From Sinotaia quadrata (lineage: Eukaryota > Mollusca > Gastropoda > Architaenioglossa > Viviparidae), in NCBI GenBank assembly GCA_028829895.1, contig CM054181.1:47818759-47882758 (forward strand): 64,000 nt of DNA. Direction: 5' to 3'. The notes under the pieces were generated by a model. The model was not told the origin of the DNA. It ran no database searches and worked only from the letters and a program-made list of their open reading frames with translations. How positions within the stretch are numbered: position 1 is the stretch's first letter; the number at the start of each line of letters is the position of its first letter. The translations under genes and the position numbers were made by a program. Of this stretch, positions 62,991 to 64,000 are shown in pieces.

Positions 62991-64000
62991 ACTGGGAGAT
63001 GTAAGGAAGTCCAAGAAGTGGTTAACAAAATAGCTAAATTTTAAGTGTTTATTATGTGCAGATCTATAAGCAGTGAAGTATGTAAAAAAAAAAAAAAAAA
63101 AAAGAGAGAGGTGCAAACTATTTGTTTTACTGTAAATATACATGTATTGAAACTATATTTAAAAAAAATCAAGAATGTTGAATGTTTTGGTTTTTAAGAT
63201 TTTTTCCCCAAGAATTAAGATAATGTTATGTATTTTTGAAATTTGATTCTGAAATAATATTGGATTCTCATGACAGGAAGTCTTTTAATATATATACATA
63301 TATATCGTTTTTAATTGGGATTGCTTTGTTTTGTTAAATCATTAGAAATTAATAATTTTACAAACAATTCAAACCTCAGATTTTTATCTACAATCCTCCA
63401 CCCCACAAAAAAACAACAAATTAATATATTTTTGTTTAAAAAGCTTTTAATTTTATAATGTTTTTCTAATATTGTATATATTAAAAACAAAATTACTGTC
63501 ACTAAAGTATATTTATATTGTAGTAAAATATAAAACAGCTTAGAAATCAATTCATAATGATAAATTACTATTGCTCTGATTTTGTAAAATTGGTTCTATT
63601 TTTTGACAAAATGCTGTTATCTTGCAGATAGTAAATTTAAAAGTGTCCTTTTTGCTGCTTTCTATATCTACTTTTGTTCATTATATAAATATATTAAAAT
63701 CTAAACATTGTAATAATTTGAATTAAAAATATATTTCTCTATCTACTTTTCATAAAATTATTCTTTACCTTCCTTCTCTTTCACAAATGCATCTTACATC
63801 ATTGTGATTGGTTGGGTAGTAAATTTGTTCTAATATAATAGAGTGATTATTAGATTAATGTATTGCTGATTGTTGATATTTATCAGTAGGTAGGTAGGCA
63901 GAGGAATAACTGCTGAGATAAGTAGAAAAGTTTCTTTTGTACCAATAAATAAAGTGTTTAACGAAATATTGAAGAGACCTCTTGACTGGTTAGTTTTGTT
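62991..64000. other. Intron after thioester exon, unassigned
   Basis: AT-rich, with A-runs (63081-63101) and short TA repeats. The next TEP exon (expected to begin YQR-like) is not seen before the window ends. Confidence 0.55.

Overview
The window is AT-rich animal DNA with spliced, widely spaced exons, abundant minisatellites and several classes of transposon. No bacterial feature is visible. It lies inside one large host gene on the + strand that runs off both edges: a thioester-containing protein (TEP) of the alpha-2-macroglobulin/CD109 superfamily, a secreted or surface-anchored innate-immune protein. I can join 18 exons (340-62644) with compatible phases into about 764 codons. They run from the MG2/MG3 junction through MG3-MG7 and CUB to the thioester motif GCGEQNM at 62521-62544. 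The 5' exons (signal peptide, MG1, MG2) and 3' exons (rest of the thioester domain, MG8) are outside. The gene style suggests an invertebrate, perhaps a mollusc or chelicerate, but I cannot fix the phylum.

Most of the remaining DNA is intron. Intron 5 (3253-8511) holds a 57-bp minisatellite and a decayed Mutator-like transposase. Intron 6 is largely two minisatellites. Introns 7 and 8 hold copies of two unclassified repeat families, called R1 and R2 here. Intron 9 (16817-21939) holds a decayed pogo/Tigger transposon into which a 2.5-kb hAT element inserted (8-bp duplication). Intron 11 (23075-51079, 28 kb) holds a complete 8.5-kb Ty3/gypsy retrotransposon with near-identical 1729-bp LTRs, two R1 copies, transposase relics, and a hAT relic that was itself split by a 2.2-kb hAT-type element carrying degraded minus-strand coding sequence of unknown origin. 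Intron 12 holds a minisatellite interrupted by a 130-bp hAT MITE. Intron 15 (55164-59767) holds a piggyBac element with an intact 563-aa transposase.

The most striking object is the gypsy element. Its single 1482-codon ORF has the order Gag - protease - integrase - reverse transcriptase - RNase H, so integrase precedes RT as in Ty1/copia while the sequences are gypsy-type. This is the hallmark of the Gmr1-like lineage. Its capsid region resembles the SCAN fold, the RT active site reads FFDD, and a hairpin follows the stop codon. Only two differences were seen between its LTRs, so it is young. An inverted pair of R2 repeats closely flanks TEP exons 8-11, an arrangement that favours back-splicing and is testable.
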